Of a stretch of DNA of 7,818 nt, positions 6,354 to 7,818 are shown one piece after another. This DNA is from Veillonella sp. Lineage in GTDB: Bacteria; Bacillota; Negativicutes; Veillonellales; Veillonellaceae. The notes below the pieces were generated by a model that had not been told where the DNA came from, did not search any database, and worked only from the letters and a program-made list of their open reading frames with translations. The position numbers were made by a program, and so were the translations under genes. The stretch covers positions 1 through 7,818 of the forward strand of contig NZ_SVCB01000115.1 of the NCBI RefSeq assembly GCF_015058545.1, read 5' to 3'. Within the stretch, counting starts at the first letter, position 1; each line of letters begins with the position of its first letter.

Positions 6354-7310
6354 TTACGCTTTATGTTCGCCTGTTCCGCTCGGTTCTTCCGGCAACGCAT
6401 CACTCATCGCACCGGTCTGAACGGACCGCTCAATGGCGGCATTGACCGTAGCCGGCGTAGCCAACGGAATGGTAAAACCTTGGCCGATAACTTCTGCCGC
6501 GTCGGATAAAATCATGAAGGCCGACGGATCTTCTTTTTGTACCGCCGCTTTCAATTTTGCCACCTGCATTAAACCGACTACAACTAAAATAACCTGTTTA
6601 TGCTGATGCGTGTAAGCGCCTTCACCGTTTAAAATCGTAGCGCCACGACCGATTTGGTGAATAATAACATCACAGATTTTATACGGACACGTGGAAATAA
6701 TAAAAATAGCTTTGCGCTGATTAAAACCAACTACTACTTTGTTGGTTACCATAGCTTGTACATAAATGCTTACCAACGTAATCGCCGCCGCTTCCACACT
6801 AATTACTATGGCCGCTGCGACTAGAATAACGAAGTTGATGCCAAAAATAATACTGCCCATCTGGAGACCGTAATATTTGCGAATAATCATAGCAATCGGA
6901 TCAAGGCCGCCCGTATTACCGCCGGAGCGATACACGATGCCAAGCCCGAGACCGCATAAAATACCACCGAGCAACGATCCAATCAAAGGATCCTGCGTCA
7001 TATGATAATCGGCCATAAATTCAAAGACGTTGATTAAGAGGGAAATTACCGCCGTTCCGAAGATGGTAATCATCAAATGCCAACGGCCCAGCCAACGATA
7101 GGCGGCCCAGAGTATCGGTAAATTGAGCAAGAGATTCAAAGTACCGACCTGAATTACCGTCAGATAATAAAGCATTAATGCGACACCGCTTAAGCTACCG
7201 GATACCAACTTGTGTGGTACAATAAAAGCATCAAGCCCTATGGCAAAAATTAATGAACCGATGGTCGTCATAACTATGGCGTTTACGGTTTGACCCCACT
7301 TGAACTGCAT
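6354..7310 (-). CDS. YitT-family membrane protein, paralogue B (DUF161 plus DUF2179)
   Basis: 318-residue membrane protein of unknown function, first gene of the minus-strand series. It has the same architecture as paralogue A: hydrophobic segments over roughly 11-190, HKLVSGSLSGVALMLYYLT at 33-51, RSGGNTGGLDPIAMIIRKYYG at 128-148, and a C-terminal DUF2179 domain with GRGATILNGEGAYTHQHKQV at 221-240. It differs from A mainly in the first 30 residues and in a longer, flexible, acidic tail (about 281-318, ending PEEPSGTGEHKA). The start is firm: GGAGGA at 7315-7320 lies at ideal distance from the ATG at 7308-7310. Its own promoter is not clear; the divergent region has a symmetric TATAATTTATA (7351-7361) and another AT-rich box near 7388-7393, but no good minus-strand -35. 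Interaction with A, for instance as a heteromer, is possible but not shown by the sequence. Confidence 0.92.
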   Translation of the reverse strand: MQFKWGQTVNAIVMTTIGSLIFAIGLDAFIVPHKLVSGSLSGVALMLYYLTVIQVGTLNLLLNLPILWAAYRWLGRWHLMITIFGTAVISLLINVFEFMADYHMTQDPLIGSLLGGILCGLGLGIVYRSGGNTGGLDPIAMIIRKYYGLQMGSIIFGINFVILVAAAIVISVEAAAITLVSIYVQAMVTNKVVVGFNQRKAIFIISTCPYKICDVIIHQIGRGATILNGEGAYTHQHKQVILVVVGLMQVAKLKAAVQKEDPSAFMILSDAAEVIGQGFTIPLATPATVNAAIERSVQTGAMSDALPEEPSGTGEHKA

Positions 7311-7327
7311 AGTTCCTCCTAGAAAAA

Positions 7328-7356
7328 TTGAAATTTGTCCGTTAATAGCGTATAAT
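7328..7356 (+). promoter_or_regulatory. Sigma-A-like promoter for ispE
   Basis: TTGAAA (7328-7333) and a perfect TATAAT (7351-7356) are separated by 17 bases. The start would be near 7363, giving a leader of about 130 bases before ispE. Two more TATAAT hexamers follow at 7385-7390 and 7421-7426, each with only a weak -35 (three of six), so additional starts are possible. The box lies only 8 bases beyond the YitT B ribosome binding site, so the ispE promoter overlaps that gene's leader. Confidence 0.6.
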
Positions 7357-7382
7357 TTATAGTTAAATATAGAAGCTATTAA
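7342..7382. repeat. Inverted repeat in the YitT B / ispE divergent promoter region
   Basis: TTAATAGC (7342-7349) and its exact reverse complement GCTATTAA (7375-7382) are separated by 25 bases, about three helical turns centre to centre. The left arm lies in the spacer of the ispE promoter and the right arm just upstream of a second TATAAT, so a protein bound here could control ispE, YitT B or both. Eight-base arms in AT-rich DNA can arise by chance. Confidence 0.45.
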
Positions 7383-7478
7383 GGTATAATATATCTATGT
7401 TCATCTTAACCTAACCAACTTATAATTTCAACTAGATAATTAACCGATAAAAGCGAGTAATCTATCCATTCATCACAC

Positions 7479-7488
7479 AAAGGAGGAT
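7479..7488 (+). promoter_or_regulatory. Strong ribosome binding site of ispE
   Basis: AAAGGAGGAT, nearly the full anti-Shine-Dalgarno complement, ends a few bases before the ATG at 7493-7495 and fixes the start of ispE. Confidence 0.85.
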
Positions 7489-7492
7489 ATCC

Positions 7493-7818
7493 ATGGAGCA
7501 ACTTAGCTTCAGCAAAATTAACATCGGTTTAGCTATTCTCAATAAGCGCGATGACGGGTATCACAATATCGATACTATTTTCCAATCCATTTATTTGGGT
7601 GATTCTATTTATTTTGCCAAACATCATTCCGTCGTTTTCTCCGGTTCCGCACCGGAATTACCGCAATACATGAACGATATGATGGCCTATGACGAAACAA
7701 ACTTAGCCATGAAAGCTTTGCGGGCCGTGCAAACCTATACGGATTGCACTACCGGCGGCGCCATCCACTTATTAAAACGAGTACCACCTGCAGCGGGACT
7801 TGGCGGTGGCAGCTCCGA
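7493..7818 (+). CDS. ispE: 4-diphosphocytidyl-2-C-methyl-D-erythritol kinase, 5' part only
   Basis: GHMP-family kinase of the MEP isoprenoid pathway: phosphorylates CDP-methylerythritol with ATP on the way to IPP and DMAPP. The window holds 108 codons plus two bases of a protein usually of about 280-300 residues. Seen: SKINIGLAILNKRDDGYHNI at 7-26, where K8 and N10 and the KRxDGYH segment are diagnostic of IspE; DETNLAMKALRAV at 67-79; and KRVPPAAGLGGGSS at 95-108, the glycine-rich ATP-binding motif, cut by the edge. One mild deviation is PPAAGLGGG where many homologues read PVAAGLAGG. It is the only plus-strand gene and diverges from YitT B. The long leader (about 96-130 bases) holds no hairpin I would call a riboswitch. 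Confidence 0.94.
   Translation, partial: MEQLSFSKINIGLAILNKRDDGYHNIDTIFQSIYLGDSIYFAKHHSVVFSGSAPELPQYMNDMMAYDETNLAMKALRAVQTYTDCTTGGAIHLLKRVPPAAGLGGGSS

Noticed and set aside
7357..7478. Riboswitch or T-box in the ispE leader
   Set aside because: The stretch is AT-rich with only short weak pairings; no conserved riboswitch core, T-box sequence or terminator stem was seen.
1..7818. tRNA, rRNA, CRISPR array, insertion sequence or phage genes
   Set aside because: No regularly spaced repeats, cloverleaf-like sequence, transposase or integrase motifs; nearly all of the window is accounted for by the eight genes.

Overview
The window looks like a piece of a Bacillota (Firmicutes) chromosome. The gene families are typical of that group (two YitT-family membrane proteins, the ACT-domain/PFL-family pair, an IspE on the opposite strand). 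Ribosome binding sites are strong and GGAGG-like, and promoters are AT-rich and sigma-A-like. The wecA-wecB pair with an enterobacterial-type Pgm would suit a diderm Negativicutes (Veillonella, Dialister or Megasphaera-like), but that placement is inference and I cannot confirm it without a search. There are no tRNA, rRNA, CRISPR or mobile-element signatures, and no gene-free stretch longer than about 300 bases.

Layout. Seven of the eight genes lie on the minus strand and read from right to left: YitT paralogue B (7310 to 6354), YitT paralogue A (6229 to 5321), phosphoglucomutase pgm (5246 to 3564), a small ACT-domain protein (3467 to 3198), the PFL/UPF0210-family protein (3189 to 1831), a WecA/TagO-type GlcNAc-1-phosphate transferase (1806 to 757), and WecB, UDP-GlcNAc 2-epimerase (663 to 1, continuing past the left edge). 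The eighth gene, ispE, is divergent on the plus strand (7493 onward, cut by the right edge). An AT-rich region of about 180 bases (7311-7492) separates the two directions.

Transcription. Good sigma-A-like promoters precede pgm (5290-5318), the ACT gene (3526-3534, extended -10), YitT A (6304-6331) and ispE (7328-7356). I see no convincing rho-independent terminator between the minus-strand genes, so internal promoters probably overlay read-through. The ACT gene, UPF0210 gene, wecA and wecB form the tightest block, with gaps of 8, 24 and 93 bases. A perfect hairpin/palindrome sits in the wecA-wecB gap.

Function. WecA and WecB make undecaprenyl-PP-GlcNAc and UDP-ManNAc, and Pgm supplies glucose-1-phosphate for nucleotide sugars, so the left two thirds leans towards cell-envelope polysaccharide precursors. 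IspE belongs to the MEP isoprenoid pathway, which ultimately feeds the undecaprenyl carrier. The ACT/UPF0210 pair and the two YitT proteins have no established biochemical function. They are the least understood parts of the window, although none of these families is new.
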